Positions 16,025 to 25,755 of a stretch of DNA of 42,691 nucleotides are shown piece after piece. Both the position numbers and the translations under genes were made by a program. Origin of the DNA: Paenibacillus maysiensis (GTDB lineage: Bacteria; Bacillota; Bacilli; Paenibacillales; Paenibacillaceae); the NCBI RefSeq assembly GCF_000520815.1, contig NZ_ASRY01000097.1:1-42691 (forward strand). The letters run 5' to 3'. The notes below the pieces were generated by a model. The model worked only from the letters and a program-made list of their open reading frames with translations. It was not told where the DNA came from and did not search any database. Each line of letters begins with the position of its first letter. Within the stretch, counting starts at the first letter, position 1.

Positions 16025-16095
16025 AGCGGGTGATGGGAATCGAACCCACGCTATCAGCTTGGAAGGCTGAAGTTCTACCATTGAACTACACCCGC
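16025..16095 (-). tRNA. tRNA-Gly (anticodon TCC)
   Basis: A 71-base cloverleaf on the minus strand. The acceptor GCGGGTG pairs with CACCCGC, the D arm starts TAGTTCAATGGTAGAAC, the anticodon loop is CTTCCAA (anticodon TCC, reads GGA/GGG), and the T arm is GTGGG-TTCGATT-CCCAT. The CCA end is not encoded. A TTGACA at 16140-16145 (minus) could be its -35 element, but no clear -10 lies at the right distance. Confidence 0.96.
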
Positions 16096-16202
16096 ATTTT
16101 AGAATATCTCAATTCTTATGTTTGACATCATTAAACTGTTGTCAACTAGGAGAATCAGGATGTTATCTAGTATAACTTACCTGCCTGTAAATTGCAAGCA
16201 AA

Positions 16203-18344
16203 CTACATCCCATCCTGAACCAGCCAATTCATAGGTTTGCGCAAAAACAAGTTTTCAAAGGATTCCGCCGGAATAGGCCGACTGAAATAATAGCCTTGCC
16301 CCTCATGGCAATCCTGAGCCTGTAAAAATTGGAGTTGACCCTCATTTTCCACTCCTTCAGCCGTAACCTTCAGCTTCAAATGGTGGGCCATGGAGGCAAT
16401 GGTCGACACAATAGCCGCATTTTTGCTGTCCACCAGCACCTCATTGACAAAGGAACGGTCAATTTTAAGACGGTCAATCGGAAGATTTTTCAAATAATGC
16501 AACGAGCTATAGCCTGTTCCAAAATCGTCGATACTGATTGCGACACCAATGGCTTTTATTTTTTTCAGTTGCTTAAAGGCTCGATCCTTATCAAAAGTCA
16601 TACTCTCTGTAATCTCCAGCTCCAGATAGCACGGTTCCAGTCCCGTGTAGGTCAAAATGCCCCGAATCACATCCACCAGCTTTTTTTGCTGAAATTGGCG
16701 CATGGATAAATTCACTGATATCGGGATCGGCTGGTACCCTGCCTTCTGCCAGCGCTTGTTTTGCAGGCATGCTTCCCGCAGCACCCATTCCCCCAAAGGC
16801 ACGATCAGACCGCTTTCTTCGGCCACCGGAATAAAATCTCCCGGCATCACCATTCCGCGATGAGGATGATTCCAACGCACCAGTGCCTCCAAGCTCGTTA
16901 GTTCACCGCTTTGCAAATGAACACGCGGTTGATACACCAGTGAAAATTCCTCATTTTCGAGCGCGCGCCGCAAATCATTTTCCAATTGGAGCCTTTCCTG
17001 CGCCCGCATCTGCATGCCACTGGTATACCGCTGAAAATTCACTCCCTGCTCCTTGGCATTGTGAACAGCGGTATCCGCATGCTGAATGAGTTGCTCACCC
17101 TGAGTGGCATCCAGTGGGTACAAAGCTATCCCCATACTCACCATCACATGATAATGTTCTCCATTAATATCAAAAGGTTGCTCAAACAGCTTTACCATAT
17201 CATCAATACGATTTTTCATGGCATCTATATCCTTGTAGCCTGTGAGAAGAAACGCAAACTCATCTCCACCCATGCTGAAAACATCCTCGCCTTCACGGCA
17301 AAAATGCTCCAAACGTTCGCCTACCGCATACAGCAAATAATTCCCTGCCATATGCCCCAGCGAATCGTTAATGGTTTTGAATCGGTCAATATTCAATATT
17401 AAAAGAGTTACCGTTTCATCGGGTTTTAATGAATTGTGCAGAGATTGCTCCAGCCGTTGTGAAAGACGCCGACGATTCGGCAGCCCTGTTATATCGTCAT
17501 AATAGGCTATGTAATTAAATTCAGATTCTGCCGCCTTCTTTTCCTGGTATGGAACAAGGACCATTAGCCGAACCAATCCGCCCAGCAGATCATAGAATGC
17601 AATAGCATTCATCAAAAGTCCCATAAGGTGATTTATATCACTCATTTGCCGGGAGGACAAATAAAACAACTGGCTTACGGTACACAGCCCAATCCCGCGA
17701 AGCATAAGCAACATACCAAATTCCGTTGGGAGATGTCGGAAATATTTTCGTGCACCTAAAATAAAATTGGATACAAGCAGAAACAGGATAACCCAGTTCA
17801 AGATCCACCCCGGATTGTCCATCTCGTGACTTATACGCAGATCCGGTAAGTGCGACTCGTATATCTGAATGGTCCCGAGGATCAGCAAAGTAAAACATAT
17901 CCCTATCCATAAAGCGGTTTTCTTGTATCCTGATACGGCTTTTCTAAAGGGGAGGGAGCAAATGACTATAAGCATAATAGAGGTAAAGACACGATTCACA
18001 TAAAGAAGCCACAGCGAAATACCCGGAGACAAAACAAAGTCCGTCAGGCTAACAAAACTAAACGAGACGATATGAACAAGGTAAAGCAGACCAGCCACCA
18101 GAAATGTGGGCGCGATGAGAAGTCTCTGGCAGGATAACTGCTCCAGCAAAACCGACCAGGATTGATAAAAAATAGAGAAACAGATCGCCGCACAGGCGAA
18201 TCCTGCAATGGGGTATAGCAAGAAAAAAACATCATGGAAGTATAACTTATTCAAAGTTACATGAAATAACTGAACCAAGACAAACAGAACTAGCGCAGCA
18301 ATGCCAATGCCTATCGTTTTCTTTACTTCCAGCCGTGTACTCAT
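16203..18344 (-). CDS. Membrane-bound GGDEF-EAL protein (c-di-GMP turnover)
   Basis: A 713-residue protein. The N-terminal ~265 residues hold about eight membrane helices (a 7TM/MASE-like sensor). A GGDEF domain follows (~285-450; active-site motif GGDEF preceded by FSM, plus NIDRFKTINDSLGH). The EAL domain (~465-705) shows EALVRW, LEITES, IDDFGTGYSSL and LKIDRSFV, i.e. the metal and catalytic residues look intact. It could both make and degrade cyclic di-GMP and so influence motility and biofilm; the net activity cannot be told from sequence. The ATG at 18344 has AGAGG 4 bases upstream. Transcribed alone; a perfect 15-base palindrome lies 24 bases before the start. Confidence 0.93.
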   Translation of the reverse strand: MSTRLEVKKTIGIGIAALVLFVLVQLFHVTLNKLYFHDVFFLLYPIAGFACAAICFSIFYQSWSVLLEQLSCQRLLIAPTFLVAGLLYLVHIVSFSFVSLTDFVLSPGISLWLLYVNRVFTSIMLIVICSLPFRKAVSGYKKTALWIGICFTLLILGTIQIYESHLPDLRISHEMDNPGWILNWVILFLLVSNFILGARKYFRHLPTEFGMLLMLRGIGLCTVSQLFYLSSRQMSDINHLMGLLMNAIAFYDLLGGLVRLMVLVPYQEKKAAESEFNYIAYYDDITGLPNRRRLSQRLEQSLHNSLKPDETVTLLILNIDRFKTINDSLGHMAGNYLLYAVGERLEHFCREGEDVFSMGGDEFAFLLTGYKDIDAMKNRIDDMVKLFEQPFDINGEHYHVMVSMGIALYPLDATQGEQLIQHADTAVHNAKEQGVNFQRYTSGMQMRAQERLQLENDLRRALENEEFSLVYQPRVHLQSGELTSLEALVRWNHPHRGMVMPGDFIPVAEESGLIVPLGEWVLREACLQNKRWQKAGYQPIPISVNLSMRQFQQKKLVDVIRGILTYTGLEPCYLELEITESMTFDKDRAFKQLKKIKAIGVAISIDDFGTGYSSLHYLKNLPIDRLKIDRSFVNEVLVDSKNAAIVSTIASMAHHLKLKVTAEGVENEGQLQFLQAQDCHEGQGYYFSRPIPAESFENLFLRKPMNWLVQDGM

Positions 18345-18553
18345 TCAGCCTCTTCAGCCCCCTGCATATCGGAAATTCCGATCATCTAAGACGTTTGACA
18401 GCTTTGGAAGCCGTTTTTCAAGTCTATAGTATCAAAAATAAATATGGATTCTGGTACATAATAACATTTAATCTGTGAAAGGTGAATCATTTTTTAGTCT
18501 TATATTCACTATTTAATTTTCGTATTTACGCAAACAAATAAGCTTTCAGTACC
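18345..18553. other. Intergenic region upstream of the GGDEF-EAL gene
   Basis: AT-rich and without a gene. It contains the palindrome ATCGGAA-A-TTCCGAT (18368-18382). A TGATACTAT string on the minus strand (near 18425-18435) could be an extended -10 element for the GGDEF-EAL gene; no convincing -35 accompanies it. Confidence 0.4.
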
Positions 18554-18587
18554 AAAAAAAGCGCATCATCTTTTCAGATCATGCGCT
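18554..18587 (-). terminator. Terminator after the histidine kinase gene
   Basis: On the minus strand AGCGCATGATCT...AGATGATGCGCT forms a hairpin followed by TTTTTTT. It separates the kinase gene from the GGDEF-EAL gene. Confidence 0.9.
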
Positions 18588-18686
18588 CTATCCGGTCTTT
18601 TCCAATTGAGTGATACCTATGCACCAGTGTTGTACAACACAAAAGAATCAGTAGCTACTACACCCCTTTGTGAAAGTCCCAGAACA

Positions 18687-19790
18687 TTAAACTACAGGAA
18701 GCGTGATTTTAAACTGTGTCCCCTTCCCATGTGTACTGTCTACATGAATAAAGCCTCCGTGATTTTTGATGATCCGATAGCTCACTGCCAGTCCCAAGCC
18801 GGTACCGCTTTCTTTCGTTGTAAAAAATGGATCAAATAAACGTGACAATGTATTGTGATCCATTCCCAAACCATTATCTTCAATGCAAATATGGACATAC
18901 GAGCCTTCCAGCACCGTATGGATATCAATGCATCCCTCACGGTCCTCTCCGATACCTTCGATGGCATCCATTGCATTTTTGATCATATTGAGAATGACCT
19001 GCTTAATCTGCTTTACATCAATGGAAACCTTCATGAGCGTACTGTTTTCATCCAGTGCGATCTGGCAACCCTTCATCAGCGCCTCACTTTCGGTCAGCAT
19101 CACAACCTCTTTCAGCAGCCCCATCACAGGTACAGCCGTTTTTTGAGGAGCTGAAGGCTTGGACGAATTCAGAAACTCATAAATAATGTCGTTCGCGCGA
19201 TCTATCTCTGTCAAAATTATACGAGCATACTCATCTCTCCCCAACTCCACCAGATGCGGCCGCAGTAATTGAATAAAGCCCCGGATGGCGGTAAGCGGGT
19301 TACGAATTTCATGAGCAATCGAGGCGGAAATGCGTCCTAGCATCGCGAGCTTGTCATTTTGATACGCCGTCTGCTCAATTTGCTTATAATCCGACACATC
19401 CTTGACGCTGAACAAAAAATCGCCATCCATCTGATCCCCGTAGGTCACCGTAATCAACCAATGCCGGCCATACTCATCAATCAACTCATGATAGCGCTTT
19501 CTATGAAAGATGGTCTCTTTATATATCCGCAAAATTTTCTTCTTCTTAAATCGACTTAACTCGGGATGATGCAAAATTTGCATCAAGTTGCGACCTGCCA
19601 GCGAACTACGCGGCAGTTCCAGCAGTTTGGCCATTTGCACGTTAATAAAGGTCAGTACCCCGTCACTGTCAAACAGCATGATACCACTATCCAGGTTCTC
19701 CAGCACATTTTCATACTTGTTATTGGCGATCTGTGTGGAAGGGCAAGCTCCCACGGTATCAAGCAAGGCTTCTTGGAATTCACTGATCAT
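18687..19790 (-). CDS. Soluble PAS-domain histidine kinase, sporulation-kinase type
   Basis: A 367-residue kinase without membrane helices. A PAS domain (~25-125; NLDSGIMLFDSDGVLTFIN) is followed by HisKA with the phospho-accepting His in SIAHEIRNPLTAIRG, and a HATPase_c domain with N-box NMIKNAMDA, G1 DNGLGM, F-box FFTTK and G2 GTGLGLAVS. The H-box form HEIRNPLTAIRGF is characteristic of the KinA/B/C/E kinases that feed the Spo0F-Spo0B-Spo0A phosphorelay. No response regulator gene is adjacent, which also fits an orphan phosphorelay kinase. ATG 19790 is preceded by GGGGGAAG. A promoter with an adjacent Spo0A-box-like site lies about 160-200 bases upstream. Confidence 0.88.
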   Translation of the reverse strand: MISEFQEALLDTVGACPSTQIANNKYENVLENLDSGIMLFDSDGVLTFINVQMAKLLELPRSSLAGRNLMQILHHPELSRFKKKKILRIYKETIFHRKRYHELIDEYGRHWLITVTYGDQMDGDFLFSVKDVSDYKQIEQTAYQNDKLAMLGRISASIAHEIRNPLTAIRGFIQLLRPHLVELGRDEYARIILTEIDRANDIIYEFLNSSKPSAPQKTAVPVMGLLKEVVMLTESEALMKGCQIALDENSTLMKVSIDVKQIKQVILNMIKNAMDAIEGIGEDREGCIDIHTVLEGSYVHICIEDNGLGMDHNTLSRLFDPFFTTKESGTGLGLAVSYRIIKNHGGFIHVDSTHGKGTQFKITLPVV

Positions 19791-19947
19791 GCCAGGCTTC
19801 CCCCTTGTTTCGGAATGATAAACTGGCCGTATCGGACGCTTAACATTATTGAAGAAGAGAAAGACATCATCTATCGACTACCCTTCAACGGTTAGAAAAC
19901 AGATTCACAAAATCCGGTCATCTCTTTCCAATTGAGAGTCTAATTTT

Positions 19948-19977
19948 ATGATAGACAAGACTTAGGATTCCAGTCAA
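19948..19977 (-). promoter_or_regulatory. Promoter of the histidine kinase gene
   Basis: TTGACT (19972-19977) and TATCAT (19948-19953) on the minus strand with an 18-base spacer; transcript start near 19941, giving a 5' UTR of about 150 bases. Confidence 0.6.
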
Positions 19978-19987
19978 TCGGAAAAAG

Positions 19988-19994
19988 TGTCGAA
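19988..19994. promoter_or_regulatory. Spo0A-box-like site TGTCGAA
   Basis: A perfect match to the 7-base core of the Spo0A box, 10 bases upstream of the -35 of the kinase promoter, where an activator of a sigma-A promoter usually binds. A 7-mer occurs by chance several times in a window of this size on both strands, so only the placement speaks for it. Confidence 0.4.
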
Positions 19995-20075
19995 TTCACA
20001 TTTTTATCCTGTTTTCTTTCGTCATAATATCTGCGCAACATTACCAAAAACGAAATAATAAGTTAGGAATAAGCG

Positions 20076-20127
20076 CCTACACACCAAAAAAAGCTCTCTA
20101 GGTGTGAGAGCTTCTTTGGTGTGTAGG
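20076..20127. terminator. Long bidirectional terminator
   Basis: CCTACACACCAAA...TTTGGTGTGTAGG frames an inner stem AGCTCTC/GAGAGCT with A7 on one side, which becomes T7 on the minus strand. It ends the zinc-ribbon gene transcript read leftwards. Confidence 0.88.
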
Positions 20128-20130
20128 ATA

Positions 20131-20547
20131 TCAACTGCCGCTCTTATTATGCTGAAACCGAGAGCGTCTCTGGCTCATAACAGCCAGTCTTCTCTTGAGC
20201 TCTCCCTGCCATTTTTCATCGTTCATCTGTTTTGCTACCATCAATAAATCCAGAGACATATCAATTTGGCGCTTCACAATTTCAAACGCATCTTCACTCT
20301 CCCGATTCACACAATTCTCAAATATCGTATCATCATCTTCCATGACGTAGTCCTGAAAATCAATCTCGCTTGCCCCGTCTCCATGTGCATACTCAGCCAA
20401 AATTTCATACTCATTCTCGACTTTATAATGGACCTCAATACGACGACATACCGGGCAAAACAGCAAAGGAACATTATGAACTTGGGTGCGGTAATGCTTC
20501 AGCGTTCCCTTGGTTCCTACCATGCTTGCTCCACAGCAATAACTCAT
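20131..20547 (-). CDS. Small zinc-ribbon protein, function unknown
   Basis: A 138-residue hydrophilic protein. Cys4/Cys5 and a CPVC at ~32-35 would form one zinc ribbon resembling the N-terminal part of YgiT-type proteins; the rest is acidic (DYVMEDDDTIFE) and then helical and basic (QGELKRRLAVMSQRRSRF). No toxin partner is adjacent, so I do not call it an antitoxin. ATG 20547 has GGAGG 10 bases upstream. It lies upstream of the kinase gene on the same strand but is cut off from it by a strong terminator. Confidence 0.75.
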   Translation of the reverse strand: MSYCCGASMVGTKGTLKHYRTQVHNVPLLFCPVCRRIEVHYKVENEYEILAEYAHGDGASEIDFQDYVMEDDDTIFENCVNRESEDAFEIVKRQIDMSLDLLMVAKQMNDEKWQGELKRRLAVMSQRRSRFQHNKSGS

Positions 20548-20735
20548 CCGGGCTCAGCCTCCTCTGAACAAAACCTATTCTGCCTTGTTTATCCTCTATG
20601 TTACCTTATTCGCTTTCACCAGTTGAAATTCCTCCAAAACACAGTAACATTTCCACAATTATTTCTTATTTCGCCCTGCACTGTTCACTTCAAACACACA
20701 TAATCATAAACTCTTTTCCTGCATAACATAGGCAA

Positions 20736-20779
20736 GCAAGCCCCCAATGTCGGTAAAAAACCGCTTGTTGGGGGCTTGC
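20736..20779. terminator. Terminator after the peroxiredoxin gene
   Basis: GCAAGCCCCCA and TGGGGGCTTGC form an 11-bp perfect stem around an inner CGGT-TTTTT-ACCG hairpin (minus reading). The U-tract after the stem is weak. Confidence 0.65.
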
Positions 20780-20812
20780 AAATTTAATGTTCAACTTCTT
20801 CTAAAGCTTATA

Positions 20813-21352
20813 TTACAGGTTTTTGTCGCCTGGTTTCCAGTTCATTGCACACAAGCCGCCGGATTGCAAAGCTTGTAGTACACGCAATGTTTCTTCTACA
20901 CTACGACCTACGTCGTTATGGTTAACCACTTGATATTTCAATTCGCCTTCAGGATCAATGATGAACAAGCCGCGCAATGCAACTCCTTCTTCTTCGATCA
21001 GAACGCCATAATCGCTTGCTGTTTTTTTCGTGATATCAGAAGCCAACGGGAAGTTCAGTTTGCCCAATCCGTTGTTTTCTTTAGCTGTGTTGATCCATGC
21101 TTTGTGGCTGTGTACGGAGTCTACACTGATACCCAGAATTTCAGTATCCAGCTCTTTAAATTGGTCAGCAGCATCACTCAACGCTGTGATTTCTGTTGGG
21201 CACACAAAAGTGAAATCCAGTGGATAGAAGAAGAATACGAGCCATTTGCCACGGTAATCGGAAAGCTTCACCGAACCAAATTCTTGACCGTCCCCAGTCA
21301 CTGTTTCCAATGCAAAATCAGGTGCGGGTCTTCCTACCAATCTTTCTGCCAT
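20813..21352 (-). CDS. 2-Cys peroxiredoxin (AhpC/Prx1 class)
   Basis: A 179-residue thiol peroxidase that reduces hydrogen peroxide and alkyl hydroperoxides in the cytosol. The peroxidatic Cys51 lies in DFTFVCPTEI and the resolving Cys168 in GGLCAMNWKPGD, as in typical 2-Cys peroxiredoxins. No ahpF or dedicated reductase gene is adjacent, so thioredoxin is the likely reductant (inference). ATG 21352 follows AAAGGAGG (21363-21370); a longer reading frame upstream has no ribosome site. A good sigma-A promoter upstream carries an inverted repeat over its -10, pointing to repressor control. Confidence 0.95.
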   Translation of the reverse strand: MAERLVGRPAPDFALETVTGDGQEFGSVKLSDYRGKWLVFFFYPLDFTFVCPTEITALSDAADQFKELDTEILGISVDSVHSHKAWINTAKENNGLGKLNFPLASDITKKTASDYGVLIEEEGVALRGLFIIDPEGELKYQVVNHNDVGRSVEETLRVLQALQSGGLCAMNWKPGDKNL

Positions 21353-21438
21353 AATATGAAATCCTCCTTTTAAAATATGTAAGAAAAACATCAAATGTGT
21401 TTTCCTCAATCATCTGTATTGTATTAAAACAACCTACT

Positions 21439-21473
21439 TGATAAATGTTATCATTCGCAGAAATCAAAGTCAA
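21439..21473 (-). promoter_or_regulatory. Promoter and candidate operator of the peroxiredoxin gene
   Basis: TTGACT (21468-21473) and TAACAT (21445-21450) with a 17-base spacer on the minus strand. The inverted repeat TGATAA-CAT-TTATCA (21439-21453) covers the -10 element. It matches 10 of the 14 fixed positions of the PerR box TTATAATnATTATAA, so a PerR/Fur-type metal-dependent repressor is a reasonable guess. Confidence 0.65.
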
Positions 21474-21567
21474 TATTGTAACCATTACTTTTTTAGAATT
21501 ATTTTAAACTAGCTTTTGAAAATTCACAATTTATACACATTCATCAGGTTGTACACTTCCGGATATA

Positions 21568-21599
21568 ACAGCAGCCCCTGATTGCTCAGGAGCTGCTGT
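21568..21599. terminator. Strong hairpin after leuB
   Basis: ACAGCAGC-C-CCTGA pairs with TCAGG-A-GCTGCTGT around a TTGC loop, 55 bases after the leuB stop. The following sequence is only moderately T-rich, so efficiency is uncertain. Confidence 0.7.
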
Positions 21600-21653
21600 A
21601 TCATACACTTGCTGTATAATCAGCTACCTTATTTCAAGGAAGCTGCTAAGCTT

Positions 21654-22730
21654 TTATCGAATAGCCGCTGCGATCAAATCACCCATTTGGGTTGTCGAGA
21701 TGGCCCTGGATTTATCCACCGCGATATCGGCTGTGCGATGTCCGGCATCTAGTACCTCTGCTACCGCCTTCTCAATGGCGTCAGCAGCTTTCTCATATCC
21801 GAAAGTCATACGGAACATTAAAGCAACGGACAGGATCGTAGCAATCGGATTAGCAAGCCCTTGACCCGCAATGTCCGGTGCTGAGCCGTGGACCGGCTCG
21901 TACAGACCGAAGCTGCCTTCTCCGAGAGAAGCAGAGGACAGCATACCGATGGAACCAGTCAGCATAGCCGCTTCGTCACTAAGGATATCGCCGAACATAT
22001 TTTCCGTCACGATGACGTCAAAGCTGGACGGGCGACGCAGCAATTGCATTGCGCAGTTATCAACCAGTACATGCTCCAGCTCAACATCCGGATAGTCCAC
22101 GGCGACCCGGTTAACCACTTCGCGCCACAAACGGGAAGTTTCCAGCACATTGGCCTTGTCGACTGATGCAAGCTTTTTGCGACGCTTCTGTGCAATTTCG
22201 AAAGATTGGCGAACAATGCGCTCCACTTCCGTTACATTATATGCGCATGTATCGACAGCTTCCTCACCCTGCGGGCTTTCACGTCTGAACTTCTCACCGA
22301 AGTAGATGCCACCTGTCAGCTCGCGCACAACGATCAGATCCGTTCCTTCCAACACTTCAGGTTTCAGTGTTGATGCGTCCTTAAGACAATCAAAGACGAC
22401 AGCCGGACGGAGATTCGAGAACAGGCCCAGCGCTTTGCGTATACCCAGCAGTCCTGTTTCAGGGCGAAGCTCCTTCGGATTGTTATCCCACTTGGGACCA
22501 CCTACAGCTCCCAACAGTACGGCATCTGCAGATTTGCAGACAGCCAGCGTTTCTTGCGGCAATGGTGTACCCTTCTCATCAATGGCAATTCCGCCGAACA
22601 GTGCATGCTCCGTTTCAAATGAATGACCAAACACTTCCTCCGTACGCTTCAAAATTTTCTCTGCCTCAGCGACCACTTCCGGTCCAATTCCGTCCCCTGC
22701 TATTACCGCAATCTTTTTCACGTCTGCCAT
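21654..22730 (-). CDS. leuB: 3-isopropylmalate dehydrogenase
   Basis: A 358-residue NAD-dependent enzyme that oxidises and decarboxylates 3-isopropylmalate in leucine synthesis. Seen: [14 protein letters not shown] at the N-terminus, the substrate-binding [35 protein letters not shown] for metal binding, and the NAD-binding [18 protein letters not shown]. Length is normal. ATG 22730 has AAGAGGAG 8 bases upstream; GTG 22739 would overlap it. It follows leuA by 204 bases containing a terminator-like hairpin and a perfect palindrome. leuC and leuD do not follow, unlike Bacillus leuABCD. Confidence 0.97.
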   Translation of the reverse strand: MADVKKIAVIAGDGIGPEVVAEAEKILKRTEEVFGHSFETEHALFGGIAIDEKGTPLPQETLAVCKSADAVLLGAVGGPKWDNNPKELRPETGLLGIRKALGLFSNLRPAVVFDCLKDASTLKPEVLEGTDLIVVRELTGGIYFGEKFRRESPQGEEAVDTCAYNVTEVERIVRQSFEIAQKRRKKLASVDKANVLETSRLWREVVNRVAVDYPDVELEHVLVDNCAMQLLRRPSSFDVIVTENMFGDILSDEAAMLTGSIGMLSSASLGEGSFGLYEPVHGSAPDIAGQGLANPIATILSVALMFRMTFGYEKAADAIEKAVAEVLDAGHRTADIAVDKSRAISTTQMGDLIAAAIR

Positions 22731-22833
22731 CACGTACACTCCTCTTGTTTTACAGCCTTACGGGCGTATTATTCATACCTTCTTTGTAACATACATGGCA
22801 GGGCTTTGACCAAGATATAGAATCTATCAATTA

Positions 22834-22848
22834 ATAGGCTTAGCCTAT
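22834..22848. promoter_or_regulatory. Perfect 15-base palindrome upstream of leuB
   Basis: ATAGGCT-T-AGCCTAT between the leuA terminator and the leuB start. It has the size and symmetry of a repressor or LysR-type operator (AT-N11-AT). No clear -35/-10 pair could be fixed to it. Confidence 0.5.
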
Positions 22849-22871
22849 AAGCTGAAAATCTGTAGTAAGAC

Positions 22872-22905
22872 AAAACAAAACAGGACCGGAAATACCCGAT
22901 CCTGT
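22872..22905 (-). terminator. Terminator between leuA and leuB
   Basis: On the minus strand ACAGGATCGG...CCGGTCCTGT (one mismatch) is followed by TTTTGTTTTG. It lies 30 bases after the leuA stop, so part of the transcripts should end before leuB. Confidence 0.75.
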
Positions 22906-22934
22906 AAACTTCAAAATTGCTTGATTTGCAATCC

Positions 22935-24476
22935 TTAGGACTTGTAATCTACACGATTGCTATAGGTTTTACGCTTGTCGATCAAGCCATTTAATGCATC
23001 CACATAAGCGCGGGCACTTGCTTCCAGAATGTCAGTGCTTACCCCGCGTCCCTGTACAGACAGATCGTTTTGGGTCAACACGACATGCACTTCACCCAGA
23101 GCATCCTTACCTTGGGTAACAGACTTAATCGAGTAATCCGAAAGAACGACTGCCTCGCTGCTGGCTTGGTCAATCGCATTGTAAATCGCATCGACCGAAC
23201 CGTTCCCTTCAGCTTCTGTCTCTATAACCTGACCTTCGTCGGTAACCAGACGTACCTTGGCAGAAGGTGTAGCCTCGTTGCCATAGGTTACGAAAAGCGT
23301 TTCCAGCTTGAAGACTTCCGGTGAATCGGCCAGTTTTTCTTCCAGCAACGCCAGAATATCATCATCCGATACTTCTTTCTTTCTATCAGCTAAATCCTTG
23401 AACTGTCCGAAAGAGCGGTTTAGCTCCTCTTCGCTCAATTCGTAGCCCAACTCGATCAAACGTTCGCGGAAGGCATGGCGACCGGAGTGCTTGCCCAGTA
23501 CCAGCTTGCTTTCCTTCAGACCAATACTTTCCGGCGTCATGATTTCGTAGGTCGTTTTTTCCTTCAACATGCCATCCTGGTGAATACCCGATTCATGCGC
23601 AAAAGCATTCGCTCCAACAATCGCCTTGTTACCCGGCACGACCATACCCGTCAGACGGCTGACCAACCGGCTCGTACGTGCAATCTCGGACAGTTGCAGA
23701 GACGTTTTGGCCTGGAAAAATTCCTGTCTCGTCTCCAGCGCCATTGCGATTTCCTCAATAGCGGTATTTCCGGCACGTTCACCGATACCGTTAATAGTTC
23801 CTTCAATCTGATCCGCCCCGTTTAGGATCGCAGCCAGTGTATTCGCCGTAGCCATTCCCAGGTCGTTATGGCAATGTGCGCTCAATTGAATCTTTTCCAC
23901 ACCAGCCACATTTTCTTTAATATGCTTGAAAATGTTGCCGTATTCATAAGGTGTCAAGTAACCCACGGTATCCGGAATATTGACGACAGAAGCGCCTTCC
24001 TGTACAGCCATGGTGACCATTTCCACTACAAAATCAAGCTCTGTACGACCTGCATCCTCCAGGGAAAACTCTACCTTAGGCAAATATTTTAACCCGTAAC
24101 GAATGGCTGAACGTGCAGTCTCCAATACCTGTGCCTTCTCCATCCGCAGCTTATGCTGACGGTGAATCGGAGAGGTTGCCAAAAAGATATGGATACATGG
24201 GTCCTGAGCTCCCTTAAGTGCCTCGCGGACCGCATCAATATCCTGTTCCCTCGCACGTGAAAGACCAATAACCGTTGAATTTTTGACAGCCTTTGCAACT
24301 GCATTGACAGCAGCCAAGTCACCCGGAGAGGCAGCCGGGAAGCCAGCTTCCATGCGGTCAATTCCCAGTTTCTCTAACTGGTAGGCGATCTCTACTTTCT
24401 CACGGGTATTCAAGTTCACACCAGGTGACTGTTCTCCGTCTCTCAACGTTGTGTCAAATATATATATTTTGCGCAA
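22935..24476 (-). CDS. leuA: 2-isopropylmalate synthase
   Basis: A 513-residue enzyme that condenses acetyl-CoA with 2-ketoisovalerate, the first step of leucine synthesis. The catalytic barrel shows DTTLRDGEQSPGV at the N-terminus and the metal-binding HCHNDLGMA; ESGIHQDGMLK follows. The C-terminal ~140 residues form the LeuA regulatory domain that senses leucine. Length is typical. The start is TTG 24476 with AGGGAGGTG 7 bases upstream; no ATG fits. It follows ilvC by 124 bases that hold a 12-bp hairpin. Confidence 0.97.
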   Translation of the reverse strand: MRKIYIFDTTLRDGEQSPGVNLNTREKVEIAYQLEKLGIDRMEAGFPAASPGDLAAVNAVAKAVKNSTVIGLSRAREQDIDAVREALKGAQDPCIHIFLATSPIHRQHKLRMEKAQVLETARSAIRYGLKYLPKVEFSLEDAGRTELDFVVEMVTMAVQEGASVVNIPDTVGYLTPYEYGNIFKHIKENVAGVEKIQLSAHCHNDLGMATANTLAAILNGADQIEGTINGIGERAGNTAIEEIAMALETRQEFFQAKTSLQLSEIARTSRLVSRLTGMVVPGNKAIVGANAFAHESGIHQDGMLKEKTTYEIMTPESIGLKESKLVLGKHSGRHAFRERLIELGYELSEEELNRSFGQFKDLADRKKEVSDDDILALLEEKLADSPEVFKLETLFVTYGNEATPSAKVRLVTDEGQVIETEAEGNGSVDAIYNAIDQASSEAVVLSDYSIKSVTQGKDALGEVHVVLTQNDLSVQGRGVSTDILEASARAYVDALNGLIDKRKTYSNRVDYKS

Positions 24477-24510
24477 CGCAACGCACCTCCCTCAGGATAG
24501 AAGCATTAAA

Positions 24511-24550
24511 TTACAATGCGGCTCACGCAATAAGCAGGGCCGCATTGTAA
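24511..24550. other. Perfect 12-bp hairpin between ilvC and leuA
   Basis: TTACAATGCGGC pairs fully with GCCGCATTGTAA around a 16-base loop. The minus-strand 3' side continues with TTTAATGC, a weak U-tract. It may be a partial terminator, or a processing or stability element that sets the ilvC:leuA ratio. Confidence 0.6.
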
Positions 24551-24600
24551 GATTACCTTATAAATGAATCATGTTGTCGAACTTGTTGTACAAAAAGATC

Positions 24601-25725
<1,125 letters not shown>

Positions 25726-25755
25726 CTATAAGCGGTAATTCGTTAAAGTTCCGTA

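Noticed and set aside
20131..20547. YgiT-type antitoxin of a toxin-antitoxin pair
   Set aside because: Only the zinc ribbon is similar; there is no HTH domain and no adjacent small toxin gene.
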